Shown here piece by piece: positions 1-13,269 of a stretch of 64,000 nt of DNA. Every line of letters begins with the position of its first letter. The stretch's first letter is position 1. Origin of the DNA: Isoetes taiwanensis. Taxonomy: Eukaryota > Streptophyta > Lycopodiopsida > Isoetales > Isoetaceae. The notes below the pieces were generated by a model. That model searched no databases. It saw only the letters and a list, made by a program, of their open reading frames with translations, and was not told the origin of the DNA. The stretch lies in the NCBI GenBank assembly GCA_021234155.1, contig JAJEKV010000852.1, forward strand, positions 1-64,000, given 5' to 3'. Made by a program: the position numbers and the translations under genes.

Positions 1-23
1 TAGACATTGTGTTTGTCTCGTTA

Positions 24-1990
24 CACTTAGGAATAAGAGACATACAACCCGGTATTTAGAATCTTATCCAAACTTGAACAGGGTATTAAAGTGGCTAAAA
101 GTCACCAACGACAATTTTTGAGCCTTTGAAATAAATTTAGTGGCTATAAAAGGATTAATAAAGATCACATTTTTAAGAAAAATAATAATTTAGCAAAATT
201 CCAAAAGGGAAGTAGTGGTAGGACGTGTGGAGTGTATGAATAGAACAACTGAAGCATGTGGCCCATTGTCGAGAGAGAGACTTCTTCACCTGTCTCTATT
301 GAAACCTTGAATTAGTGAGGGCCGACTTCTTGGTACCCTTACGACTGGTAACTCGGCGCATACCATGAGGTGTTGCCCATTAGCCGGCCGTTCTTGAAAG
401 GCGATTTAAGTATATAATGATTTGTTCTTACAATTGTAGTATGACCCTAAAGGGCTCAGATACTGCATAAAGTTGACCATTTGGATCGCATTTGACCTCA
501 ACAAACATGTGTGTTCCTTCAAATGATAATATTTGTTCCATATGAATTATTACTTTGAACATCTTTGTTATCCTTTTGTAATAGAAGACATATTGAATAT
601 TCGGTTTTCATTCATGTACTAATGAGTGTAGAATTTAGGATTAGATGGATTGCGCTGGCTACCAACCAGAAAATTTGCATAACCACAAAATTTCATATCA
701 TATAAATTTTACACTTTAGCTAAGTCTTGAAGATAATAAAGGCTTTATCTTATCAAATTTAAGCCAAAACAAAATATATAGAACTTTGTTTTCTGGGATT
801 TTAATAACCATAATTTGGTCGGGAGAAACATTTGGGGATCATAAAATTTTACCACATACGGAAACTATGAAACTCATAAAAAGCATTGTAAACCAGAACT
901 CATAAAAAGCATTGTAAAATCGCCTTAGAAAAAAGAAAAAGAAAGCAATCCCAATATTCCTAAAGATTTCTTTGGAAGGCTGAAAGAAAATTCATGCTAT
1001 TTAGGCAATATAATAGTCTATTCATTATTTATACTTACTTAGGAATAAGAGACGCGCAACCATTTAGAATCTTATCCAAACTTACGAACTAGGGCAGTAA
1101 GAGTGGCTAAATTCTGCTGACAATTTTTGGGCCTTTAGTCAAATTTAAGTGGCTAAAGTTAATAAGATCATTTTAAGAAAAATAATAATTTAGCCATTCC
1201 AAAGGTGGTGGCAGCGATTATTGGAGTCGCCTTGAATGGGAACAACCCAGGCTTGTGGTGGTCCATTGTCAGGGAGACAACCTCTGCAATGCTTTCGTTG
1301 AGCAGGGTAGTGAGGGCCTGCTTGGTACCCTTGCATTTGGTAACTTCGTACGCATACCATGAGGTGTTGCCTTCCCATTAACCCGGCCGTTCTTGAGGAA
1401 AATGATTTAAGTATATAATAGTGATTTGTTCTTTGGTGAAGTGACCCTAAAGGGAGCTCAGGTGCATAAGTTGACCATTTGGTCATTGACCTCAACTTAA
1501 ACGTGGCAATTCCTTGATAGGTAATATTTGTTCCTTGCCATATGAATTGGCCCTTTGAACATCTTTGTTATCCTTTTGTAATAGAAGCATATTGAATGGA
1601 GTTTTCATTCATGTACTAATAGCGAGTGCTTAGAATTTGAAGTTGAATGATTTGCACTTTAGCTACCAACCAAGAAAATTTTGTAACACAAAATTTCATA
1701 TCATATAAATAAGTGCAAATAACCAAAGGGCTATCTTATCAGAAGTCCTTAAAACAAAATATATGAACTTGTTTTTTTCATAGGTTCTCCAACCTTAATT
1801 TGAATCGGAAGGAAAACATTTAGGTCCCTTAAAATTTACCTTGGAAGCTAATTCATAAGCATTGTAAACTATGAAACTCATAAAAGCGTTGTAAAGATGT
1901 AACTGACCAATCCCAATATTCTAAAAGATTCCTTTGGAAGGCCCGAAAAGAATTCATGCTAATTTAGGCAATATAATAAGTCTATTCTAT
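24..1990. repeat. Diverged tandem duplication, unit about 1 kb, two copies
   Basis: Two head-to-tail copies start near 24 and near 1033, each with the landmark 'ttaggaataagagac', and run in parallel to about 1010 and 1990. Shared landmarks in the same order include 'aagaaaaataataatttagc', 'gcataccatgaggtgttgcc', 'tccttttgtaatagaagaca/gcat' and 'ttcatgctaatttaggcaatataat'. The copies differ by many short indels and substitutions, so the duplication is old or the region is error-prone. No protein family is visible in any frame. The second copy ends in a short TATTC run. Confidence 0.8.
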
Positions 1991-3483
1991 TCTATTTTAT
2001 GAAATCAATTAAAACGATATATATAATAGTCTCATTGAAATTGACATGCAACTATGATATTTTGGCTTGTAGAAGTGAAAGTCAAAGAAAGGGACAATAA
2101 CAGATTGGAGCATAGTTGCGATCAATTAAAGGTCTAAATTTATTTTAATGACTGCATAATATTATCTTAGAAATACTTAAGAGTATCTAGGTAAGAGGAT
2201 AATAATGGTTCAAGAATAAAAGGCTTTTAGGTCACTCACCTAGTTCGTACAACTAAAAGAAATGTAAAGAAACCCCCTTGAGAGCTGCTTTTTCATTGTA
2301 TGATGTCTTGTGTGCATCAACAGGTTAATGTATATTATTCGTTTCCTCGAGCGTATCATAATAGACCATATAAACGCTTATGGACCTGTTGTTGCAATAG
2401 TAGCATCATCCTATTTAGATTTTGCACCATTCATAAAGCAAGAACAAATACCTAGAATTGAACCACAAGGAATGTTTTGAATTTACATATCTATCATCTT
2501 TTAAATCTCTATATGGTTCCTAGAGGATTTCACTCATTTTGCCAATTTGTCCATAGATAAGTACACTTTTCCTCTTAGCTCCATGACACCAATACAATCA
2601 TTTTCTTGTGCAAGGTCGTTACCTGATTAAGCACAAACTAATGTAAAGGATATTGGCATGTTCATCATAGATGATACTTGACCACAGATAAAGCTGCTAT
2701 AAAAATAGATTTGCATCAACAATGATTTTTGAAGTGATGAATTGTTGGAGATTCAAATTTTAGGGCAATAAGTCAAATTGCAAGATGTCTTTTCTAAATG
2801 AAATTTCACCTTATCAAGCCAATGTTGCAAAACAAACGAAGTATTAGAATACTTTGGATCTGATGGTCTATCATAAGACATGATTTGCCGATTATCAAAA
2901 GAATCGAAAATAAAAAAACAACAAGAGTTAAATTGTTAGGTTGCTGCAAGAATATCTGGGACTAAAAAAGCAAAAAAGTTACAATGGAATGCTCCACACT
3001 CATGTTCATGACGTCATATCTCAAAAACAAAATTAAACCGTTCTAACGATTACCCCAAGAAGTTTGGATCATGGCACCAAGATGTAAAAATTCTCACTTG
3101 CATGGAATCAAAAGAGCCTACGAGAAATTCGTTTAAACCCCAATAGAAATTAACTTGAATTAGGAATCCCTACTTTCAACTATTACTCTTAGTGCGCAAC
3201 AATCTCAACCATCCAAATCTAATTCCCAAACATATATTGTCCAATGAGGAATATTTCTATGCATACTTTCAGGAACCTCATATACCATCCCCTACGATTT
3301 GCCCTTCGAGCAATCCAAAAAGACATAAGGTATCCTTAGACGACGAAACAACCAGTATCCTTGAACCTAAGATATCACTTTTCAACATCAAGGATACCTT
3401 ATATCAAAAGCTTATTTAACCATAATATTGATAACAAAAACTATTTTACTATCAACCTTTCCGTGGGTTTTACTACCCAATTG
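1991..3483. other. AT-rich stretch with no recognised feature
   Basis: Only short frames occur, the longest about 75 codons near 3192-3419, and none resembles a family I know. I see no tRNA, no terminal inverted repeat and no long tandem structure. Confidence 0.5.
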
Positions 3484-3836
3484 TTTATAGACTTCTATTG
3501 ATAGCCCTAAGAGTGAGCAAAAGAAAACTTGCCCAGAATAATAAGAATAAGAATAGATTTTTAGCGTCCACGGGGACCCAATTTTTAAACCATTTCACAT
3601 ATACCAAAACTCCTGCCATGCCTAAGGTTTTAAGAGGTTGTGCCAATGTTAGCATTAGATAAATCTGACCCTTCCCTTGCCATTGGTTATAGACTTCTAT
3701 TGATAGCCCTAAGAGCGAGCAAAAGCATGAGAATAATAAGAATTTTTAAACCATTTATATGCAAAAACTCCATACATGCCTAATGTTTAAAATTGTGCCA
3801 ATGTTAGCATTAGATAAATCTGCCCTTCCCCAGAAA
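3484..3836. repeat. Tandem duplication of about 200 bp, copies differing by a LINE-tail insert
   Basis: Copy 1 (about 3484-3680) and copy 2 (about 3684-3836) share 'tatagacttctattgatagc', 'aatttttaaaccattt' and 'gtgccaatgttagcattaga'. Copy 1 carries about 35 extra bases at 3550-3584, including the LINE 3'-end signature on the minus strand. Copy 2 runs straight through the same point. Confidence 0.75.
3535..3581 (-). mobile_element. LINE 3' end (tail only)
   Basis: Read on the minus strand this is 'gggtccccgtggacgctaaa' followed by a TTATTC-type tail. It matches the conserved 3' end of the longer LINE at 42052-43136 (GGTCTCCGTGGACGATAAA plus a TATTC tail). Only the last few tens of bases remain. 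Confidence 0.55.
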
Positions 3837-6800
3837 GAAACTTTATTCTTGTATGAGAGAATGCCATAAATCAAGTCATTTTGGCTTATAAAGGGACAAT
3901 TATACCGTAGACTAACATTCCTAACATTGCTTCGCTCTGAATTCATGCCCAAAACTTGTTCCTTTTATTTACTAAGTCTGAAGTGTTGATACGGTCAATC
4001 TTTGCTGCCAAAATCAAAATCGTTCTCCTCAAACCACCTGCGTTAAATTTGACATCTGCATTGGATGATGAGTAATACAAACAATACCAAGATATGTGAC
4101 CAAAAAGAAAACTCAGTTGTTAAATATCACCTATGTTGCGAGACCATATTTCTGCTCTTGCAATGTTCCCCCCTTCTACATGTAGTTCAGGGATGATGGC
4201 CTTCCCATCTGCCACAGCTACAATCCGTCTAAAAAACTCTCTATTGCTGAGGAAAATCTTTTAACTTCCCATTCACACTGGGTAGTCCGACTTCTGTGTT
4301 CAATATCCAGCCAACAACCTGCGAAATCAGAAGAATTGACATTATCATTAATGTATCTGAACCCTCAGATTTTTCTTACCCATGCTTTGGGATCTTCTAA
4401 ACATTGTTATTTGCCGCTTTAGCTAGATTGTTATTAAATAAGAGCTAGCAAACTTCTTTAAGACCTGTCATCCTCATATAGCATGTGAAACAGTTCCATG
4501 CACATGTTTGAGGACAAGTGTAAAGAAAAAGACTCCAGTTGATGTTTTTGCATTATGCCTGGCTGGTTTTGGCTCAAGTTTAACTGTTAAATTGGCATAA
4601 ACAACCATGCAAACGGTTTGGTTCGCTGTAGCACGGGCATACAAGAAACCATTACCTAATTTCGAGCATTTATATTTCAAGCTCTACTTATAGTTTCTCA
4701 ATGAAATACCGGCTGAAGTTGCAGCAGCAGCAGCAATGACTATGAGAGTACACAAAACTTTTCCAATGCATGCTCAACAAAATTATACAAACACCTAGGC
4801 AACAGCTTAAAGAGACCAAACTTTATCGGCATAAGAATGCCATGGATAAATGCAACATACATGAAGTACGGCTTAACTAAAACGACCTTATTTCTGAAGC
4901 AGCCAAAGCTTAAAAGGCACCAATTAAAACTATGTATCCTACTTACCAGCAATGGAAAGCTTTAAAGGCAACATAGAGCACCATTTTGAAATTGCAAAAT
5001 TACCTTTCGAAGAAAGGACTTGGCTATCTTCAGACATTGGAAGTGCTCAGGCGGGAAAGAGGAGTACAAAACCTATCTGCAAGAGAATCAAAACTAGGAA
5101 TCAAACTACATGCTCTGTACTTGCATTTCCGAGAACTCGGTCTCTCAAAGTTGCTCTCCAGCTCTGCAGGAAACGGATCTCTGGCTCAAAATCGCGATAT
5201 TGCTGGCCATAACCCGCAATCTGTTTGGAACAGACGCTGGGCCGCCATGGATAATCCGGCAGTGGATTGTAGAAGGGCAAGCAGTGTAGGAAGAGGCCCT
5301 CATATCGCTCCACAAAACACCATAGCTGAGCTTATTGGGTTTCTGCCATCTCAGCAGAAAGTTGTGGTCCATATAGGCGACGTGTCGTCACTATCCATTG
5401 AACTGATGTCTAGGCTACCACATGTGGTTACATTTTCATAGCAATAGTTACACCTTTGTATTTGTACTACAAAAGAAATTTATCGGTGGTGACCAAGGAG
5501 CGTAACATTCTCTTAAATGATTGAGTTAATTGTCGTTTAAGGTGAAATTTTTGGATTAAATAACTCATTGATTAGTCAAGTTAATGCCGGTCTAATAGTA
5601 ATAGGCAAGAATATTTAAACCCACGAAATAAGTTTCTTTGAATGGGATGGTAGTTTTAAAAACTATGACCATTAAAATTAGGAATATTATCTAGTTCAAG
5701 AACTTGTCTGGCTTCCGCCTTCTAGTTGAACACACAAAAAATGAAAGAATAAGCAGGTCATATGTTACCCGGTATTGTTCTTCTCAAGCCAACGAACATA
5801 GAAAGCGAAGACTCATCATAAATGCTATGAATGTTAGGGCTATCGATTCAACACCCCTCTAGGGCAACTCTTAATAGTTTAAAAGTTTCAATTTCTGATC
5901 ATAGGGCCAAAATGTTGAAAATGCGTCATTCAATCTAGCATTTCAGCATTAGTAGCGAACATGATGTTCAAATTATGGCATTACGTAGAAATTTAAAATA
6001 CATAATTTAAGCTCGGTTTTGGTGGAGCCGTTTTCTATTCAGGCATCCCTGTTGTAGCGAGTTATTCTTGCTTGTCGACCATCTTTGCCATGGCGGAAAG
6101 ATTGATAGTCTTTGCAAAAGAAGGCATCTATGGTCGTAGGAGTTCAACTTTCAAAAGGAGACAAAAGGGTGATTTTTTTTTATGGAAGGGGTTGGCCGGA
6201 GCTAATGAAGCACCTAACATGCTTTCGAAATGATAGAAAGAGGAGGTCGATTCCTAAAACTTTGGTAAAATTTTTTTGATTCTAATTTAAAAGTATGCTA
6301 CAATAAAGTAGAGGGGATTAGAGCTCTCTCACTTCGGGGGCTTCTAGAAGCTATGTTTTCAAACTTTTTCTTGGATATAATGTGTGTTCTTTGTAGAGCT
6401 TTTAGTTCCTCTAGTGCCGACTTTAGCAGAGTTTAGCATCAGATATGAGTTTAGGATCGATATATGTTCTTTTGCATGTTTTGGAAAGGTTCTTGAAATT
6501 TTTAAGATATATAACATATTAATAATAAAGGAAAATTAAAATCTTTGTGTATTTAGAAAAATGCCCCTAATTTTTTTTTTTCATAATTGTGAAAATACCC
6601 TTCCATGGCATGTTTCATGATGCGATGATGTTTTCTTTTATCCATTCTTCCATGTTCGAGAATCATGGCATTTCTTGAAGATTTGCTCTAAGCAGCTCTT
6701 TTTACCTTTTCTCAAGCCTCTCTAAGCGACCACTACTACATATTGTTTCTTTAGCAATTTGAAACTTTTCTAGTGGAATCGGCTTCTTCCTGGAGTGCAG

Positions 6801-9800
6801 CATTAGGCTAAAATGTTGAGATAACCATGTTGGACCTTGATATATCGGTCATGGTGTGCCATTGCTTTCCGGGGGATGACGAAATTTTAACTAGAATGTG
6901 TCGTAATATTGGTAGAGGAATCCGTTCGGAACATCATAAACCATGAGCAAAACAATCCTTTGTGCGAGGAATTAAGGCGACCGTCCACATTCCAAATATA
7001 GGATATTTGTATGTTACATTGAAATACGTCATATGCAATATGCAAATAGGTGAAGAATGTGGCGCATCAAAAACATCTGAGAAGTAATTGTGATCCATCA
7101 AATTAACAGCGGAACAATAGACCCATGGAGCAGTTGGTTTGCTTCCCTTTTTTTCATTTCTAGGATCAACTTCGGGTCCCACCAGAAGATTCTCAAGAGA
7201 GGCGCAAGTCAATCTTATTGCACTAATAATCGGTGGCTTATTTGCAAGCAGAGGCTTATCTTGTGAAAGAGAGTCGCTTGTTGTTTTTTGGCGTATCCAC
7301 AAGATCGGATGGATCAGCGAAGAAAAATACTGGCGGCTCTAAGATGTGCAAAAGGCGATAATACTTAACATCTCAATAGTGTTTCGATCTTCCAATGGAT
7401 GATCAGATTCTGGCGTATCTATCACTTGCCACCTTTAAATATTTGTAATCGGTATCCCAATTCAAGCGGTTTCTAAATCCCTGTTCCATCGCATGGCACG
7501 TAAGAAAATTTCAGCTTCGATTCCGGGTTTTGCCCTTGTTCCGACCTAGCGGCCGGTTATATAGAGCCTCAATTAATGCGTTTCAAGATCGGCGGAGGAC
7601 CCAATTGGGCATTGAAATCATATGGCTTTTTTGGGCGCCAATTTGAGAAAATCCAGCCTGATCCTCGAAGGATTAGCCCAGTGGAAGCAGGGAAACTAAA
7701 AGCGAGCCCAAAGATGGGGAAGCTTCAATGCCTTCCATAGCTACAAAACGACAGTTATTTGAATTATACGAAATTCGGCGAATGATAAAGAATGCGCCGA
7801 GGAAGGGGTGTGTGCGTAATCGTGGTATGGTGGATTAGTGGGCAAAAGCAAAAATCTTAAAAGAAATTTATGCAAAGCAAGTTCTACTAAAGAGGACACT
7901 TGATATGGCATAGGTATATCCGTGTGTTTGACATGTTTGCCATCTAAAAAAAAACCCCAATTTAGCCGATTTCTTGCCATTTAAGGCTGGGATCTCGTCC
8001 GACATTGACCCTGTATGGAGCCTCAAGGAGGTGAGATGGGAGGACAGTGAATTTTTCAGATTAAAACCCCACCTTCGCCTTTGACCGGAAAACCCGAATT
8101 GCACTCCGTGAAAAGAAGCACACGGCAAAAAAGAGATAGAAATAAGAATGAATTTAAGGAGAATGAATTATATATGTGTAGATATCATCAAAGCTAATGG
8201 ACGATCCTAAGGTAACTGGTTTACAAGTTTCATTTTACCTGAAAAGCAACAATACTTGCTGAGTTGATTGATGCATTTCACCTATGAAGATAGGGGATTG
8301 ACCACGAAAAGCAAGTATGGGGTTATGGCTTGAATATATTGTGGCCCTCGAAGGATAGGGTTGGCATTTCGAGCGATAAGAATTTAGGGTTGCCTCTAAA
8401 GTTATATAGGTCAATGCTTTAGGGTTGATTGGCACTCACTTATATAATTGGTTCTTGATCACAAGCCGAGGTTGCCCTCAAGGCCAAATTTGTCCAAGGT
8501 TTGACTTAGAATAATTTTTTCAGAAAATCTAGAAAGCGAATCATGGCCAATATTAACAAGAGCTAAATGTCCCTCTTGTTTTTTGAAGTGCAATTTCTGA
8601 GAAAATTTTATTCACCTATATTTTAATGAAGGGCAAAACACATTATAACTACAAGAAATTTATGTGACCAAGATTTCTTTAGTTCAAACCTTCTTGAGTT
8701 GGACCTTGTTAAAAGTCCCCATTTGACAATACAATGCCTACTTAAAAAAAGGAAGCTAACAGCTAAGGAACACATTCATTGTTTACAAAAGAAAGTTAGA
8801 GGCAAACAACAATATATCAAACTAGGGATCGACTAAGGTGCCAAGTTTATGGTTTGGCCAGAGAGTTCCATTTGACCCTTAATCAAGGGTTTAGTGCCTC
8901 GTAAAGGGGCTTGTTAGAAGAAGGACTATTTTGGAGACAAAACACTAGAGATTAGGTGTATTGGTAGGCGAGACCTAATCAAAAGATACAAACATTTTAT
9001 AAGGATTACTTAATAATAAGAATGAATCTATGTACAATTACAAATGATTCTTTGTCGACAAACAAATTGGGGTTTCCTTTCAAAATCCGACAAATAATCT
9101 CGAGTTTATATTCAAAGATATGGTGGAGCATGACACTACCCAACAAATTATCTGGTTTAGAGCTTGGGGATTTGAAAAACTGTTAAGAATACATGGTACA
9201 TTGACCATGGCCATATGGTAAATTTTTCAAAAACTCGAGGGTAGATCATTGAATTATGGAAACATAAGGGTATCTAATAGTTTTTTCCCTATTTTATGTT
9301 ATTCATTGACATGTATTCTTATAAAATGCGGTGATAAATTTATTCATGGCGTTGAGATCAAAAAAATGAAAGGAAGGGATTTCGGTTGACCAGCCCCTAA
9401 TCTTACGGTAATTTTGTAGCGTTCTTAGATGGGAGCGAGAGGTTTTATGCGAGGTGAGCATACGCAGGCCGCCGATCCATTCTATCTCTCCTTCCGCTTC
9501 TATCCCCTTCTCCTCTTCCATGGATCCCACACACCGCGGCAAAAAGAAAAAAGTTTCGCCTCCCAAGATCCAACCGCTATAGATCCGTGAACCATTCGGC
9601 CCTACTTCTTAGCCTTGGTTCTGGGGATTTTTCCTCGTCGATCCTCAGATGCAAAGCCCTCTACATTTTATCTGCGCAAGATTCCTTGCGATTTTTTTTC
9701 TTCCTCCAAGGTGGGTGTTTTTTTAACTTACGCTATCCTTCCATTCACGGAACAATAACAACCATAATCTCGCCGAGAGAACCACAAAGCTTCCTCTAGT

Positions 9801-10914
9801 TTTTTGTTCTTTCAGTTTAATGTCAAGGATTAGATGATATGAAATTTAAACTTTGGTAGTTGGGATTCATTGATACTTTTTTCCAAATTGCATGCAATGG
9901 AAGCTTTGTTTCAAGGCGAATTTTGGTAGATTCTTATCGATATTTTCTCGTTATTTGGGATGGTTTTAAACCACCGTAATGGGCTACAGCCTCAAAGGCA
10001 AAATTTTCAAAGCGGACTCTTGCCACTCATACACCCAAGTAGTAAAAAGCACGTAAATCGACCGCTATACATCAGTTGGAGACAAATCCCGTTGCCATCG
10101 CGGATTTACCAGGCGGCTTCGGTAGGATCATTCTATGTGAAAGTGTATATGGATGGAGGGGATGGAGTTTACATGAAGTGCTAAGAGCTTCATTTTTCTC
10201 GGATTGGTTCAGCTATGCTATCTAGAAAACGGTAAGGAGAATCTCGGTTTTCGTGACCCCCTCAAAATCCGGTTAATTGACATCAAATCAACGTCAACAT
10301 CATGACTCACCAAGTATTAGTGTATCAATGGTCGCAATAAATGCAAATTTTGCACATGTCTGTTTTGATAATTTTTTAAGGAACAAAAATAAGCTTAGAA
10401 CAAAAATGGATATTACATTACATAAGAAGGAATAGCATTTTCATTGTGGATCCTCCCTCGTGCTTATATCAAAACAATCACTCCTTCTCATGAATTGTTC
10501 TCGGTCACCACTCAAGGAAAACCATTAAACCTTCTTTTTCAAAGTTGATCATTGATCAACTTCAAAAGCATAGTCCTTCATTCCTCAAGATTAACCTTAT
10601 CCCCTAAGAATGTTACGTTTCCGATCCTCCAAGGAGCAAAGGGTTTTAGCTTGACAAGAAGAAGTCCCCATCTTGATCCTTCAAGTAGGTGTACCTCACT
10701 CTGAACAAGAATGACATTCTCATATTTCTCTTTTCGATCCTTCAAGTAGGTTTCCCTACTTGAGCATGAAAAAAAACCCTTCTTGAATGTTCAAGTTAAA
10801 TATCACTATTTAACTTCAACAAGAATGTATTTTTAAACATAAATTTACCCTCGGCATTAGCATTATCTTCTCTTATTCTTGGTAGCCTTTTAATATTTGG
10901 TTATGTGTATTTGG
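3837..10914. other. Long intergenic stretch, no recognised gene
   Basis: I searched both strands and found no confident gene. The longest frames are a 151-codon frame at 4986-5441 (+) and a 122-codon frame at 6934-7302 (-). Neither shows a motif I recognise and both may be chance. A minus-strand stretch near 4130-4320 reads like degraded coding sequence, with a run 'REFFRRIVAVADGKAIIPEL' preceded by a splice-acceptor-like cag at about 4320, but I could not assign a family. The segment 'actacaagaaattta' near 8648 resembles part of a CACTA terminus, without a matching partner. Confidence 0.4.
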
Positions 10915-11029
10915 TGATGGGGCCTAAAGTCCCAGGGTTTTTAGGTGGGATGTTGCCTTGCATGTAATAAGTCCATAACCGATTTGGGTTCCCGTGGACG
11001 TAAAATTCATCTTATCTTATCTTATCTTC
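10915..11029 (+). mobile_element. LINE 3' end with TATCT tail
   Basis: The signature 'gggttcccgtggacgtaaaa' at about 10985-11004 is followed by repeated cttat/tatct units to 11028. The preceding 60 bases weakly resemble the 3' untranslated part of the LINE at 42052-43136. This is probably a heavily 5'-truncated copy. Confidence 0.6.
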
Positions 11030-11335
11030 AAAATTTCAATGGTAATAGTTTCCGCCTTGCAAAACAATCCAAAATAAAACATGCCAAAGTTGCTCCAGCC
11101 CAAATTTGCCCCAAAATCAAAATACCAAACGATTAGTGTACTAACCTAAATACATGCCATGCATTACACTATAAGATTTTACGTAAATTTTGCCCAAGGC
11201 GAACAATATCAAACTATCTAAAATCATTAGAAAAGGGTCCATTACAATTCTTTTCAATTATACAATTATAACTCAAAGTACCTACAGATGAAAGAAAATA
11301 GCTTAGTTGTTTTTGGGCTGCTACATCCTTACTTG

Positions 11336-11497
11336 ACGACCACCAACAATATTTCCATCTTTTTTTTGCCTTTCCCAGAGCTATCATGGACGACCACCAA
11401 CAATATTTCCATCTTTTTTGTCTTTCCCTCAGGCTATACCGGACGACCACCAGCGATATTTCCTTCCCCCTTTTTTTTCTTTCCCTCAAAGGCTATT
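11336..11497. repeat. Three-copy minisatellite, unit 53-54 bp
   Basis: Units begin at 11336, 11390 and 11443 with 'acgaccaccaacaatatttc' (the third has cagcgatatttc). Each is followed by a pyrimidine run and 'ctttccc'. Short open frames across it are a by-product of the repeat. Confidence 0.85.
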
Positions 11498-13269
11498 GCG
11501 ACCGACGTGCTGGTGACTTGATGTGTTCCATAAAAATTGGAACCAAAATCACCTTAAACATGTGTCTATTTGTCATTATTCATTATTTACATTCATTATC
11601 GTTTTTTCTATCCTTGATTTCGGCCGTTCACAATGGCATGTCCGTTAGAAGATTAAAAAAAAAAAAAAAAACAAGGTGAAGCCATCATTTCATCCGGAGA
11701 CTAAGCCCTTCACCCCGCCTCCATTTCGCGACCGCTTTCCGACTCCGCCCCCAACAAATCATATCTGGTCGGTTAAGCCTAACAAATCCATATCCGGTAC
11801 ACATAGCTTCGAAGAAGAAGGAAAAGAGCATTGAAGAGAGCATCACGGAACAGCATGTCGAAACCATGAAATTCGCGACAATCAACCTCGACTCTTTGCC
11901 TCACCCTCCGCTACCGACTTAAAACGCTGATTAAAAGCGACGAAATGTAAAGCACGGTAGGCCCTTAATCTAAGCGCCTGGAAAAAGCACATTACCCAGT
12001 GGGTGCATGATTCGGGGTCCAGTACAGCACGCCCACAAATCACGACCCAAAACGGCGCCGGTCAGGCCTACCAACCTTGCCCGGCTCTCTAACTTGCGGC
12101 CGAAAAGCCACATGGTTAGAAGAAGGGAAAAAACAAGGTCAAGGCATGCGGAACCGGCATGTAGGCGACAGTTTTCTTCAAACCACCAGAACACAAATCT
12201 CAAAATCGATAAGCGACCCCTCTCATCACGCTTTCTGGCATACCTACCGAGACTGGTGATCTCAAAAGCGGATACCAAAATTTCTTTCTAGATTGACACC
12301 ATGAAACCACAAATCCAAATTACCGCGATATACGGCTCAAGCAAATAAAACGGTCCAAAATACCCTCAAAATCGCATTTGCAATACAATGGCCACGTAAA
12401 TCTAGGCCCAACCATGCTTCTAGATACCCTCCCCAAATACCAAGCGAAAATAATAGGAACATACCCTTGGTTACAACTAAGTTCTTATACAATGAGGGCT
12501 TCTAGTAGTTTTCCCATTTTATAGACCACCTATCGCAAAAAACTCAATTTTTGTTATAGACCACCTTATCTTATTGCAAAAAGAAATAACTCAAATTCTT
12601 ATGGAAAATTTCCACGGAGGAGACCCTGGCTAGATTTTCTTATCACACCACCTAAACTCAATTTCTTAAAAGGCAAATGCAAAGGAAAATGAATGTAGGG
12701 TCGTTCTCTAGAATTTAAATATCCTACCGGAAAATCCTTCAGACATTCTAAACGGGCTTTGGTAGACAAGCTCATTGTTGGAGCATTCTAAAAAACTCCG
12801 TATAGAAGATCGAGATCGTTTTAAAAATAACATCCTAGAGCTGACACTGCAGCTTGAACATTTTGCCCATAAAACAATGACTTACGGGGGCCCACTTATA
12901 TTTGTGCAAGATATTTGTGTATGCAATGTATGCAAGAATAAACTCTAGCTACGCATAGTCGGTCCAGAAAGGATTACTGTATACAGAAACGGAAGTGTTT
13001 TCATATTGGTACATTTGAGGAAAAACATAATACATAGTCTTTGATATATCTTCTATAACCCACAGATCGAAGTGAAAATGAGCCTGTTAAATGTTCAGCT
13101 CTGCAATACCAAAGATTTTTAGGTCAGCAATACATAGAAACAAATGGACGCCTAAAAAAAATGTAATCAACGAACATAAGAAATTGACTCACCAAAAACA
13201 TTTCAATTGAATGCGAGGAGATGAACAATCAGAGAGACATACTGTTGTTTGATGCATAAAAGTTCCTTT
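11498..13269. other. Intergenic, no recognised feature
   Basis: Frames of 60-100 codons on both strands at 11970-12291 overlap each other and show no known motif. A small local duplication of 'ttatagaccacct' occurs near 12520-12570. Nothing else stands out. Confidence 0.45.

Noticed and set aside
8640-8665. CACTA transposon terminus ('actacaagaaattta')
   Set aside because: No matching inverted terminus or transposase was found, and the leading CACTA word is incomplete.
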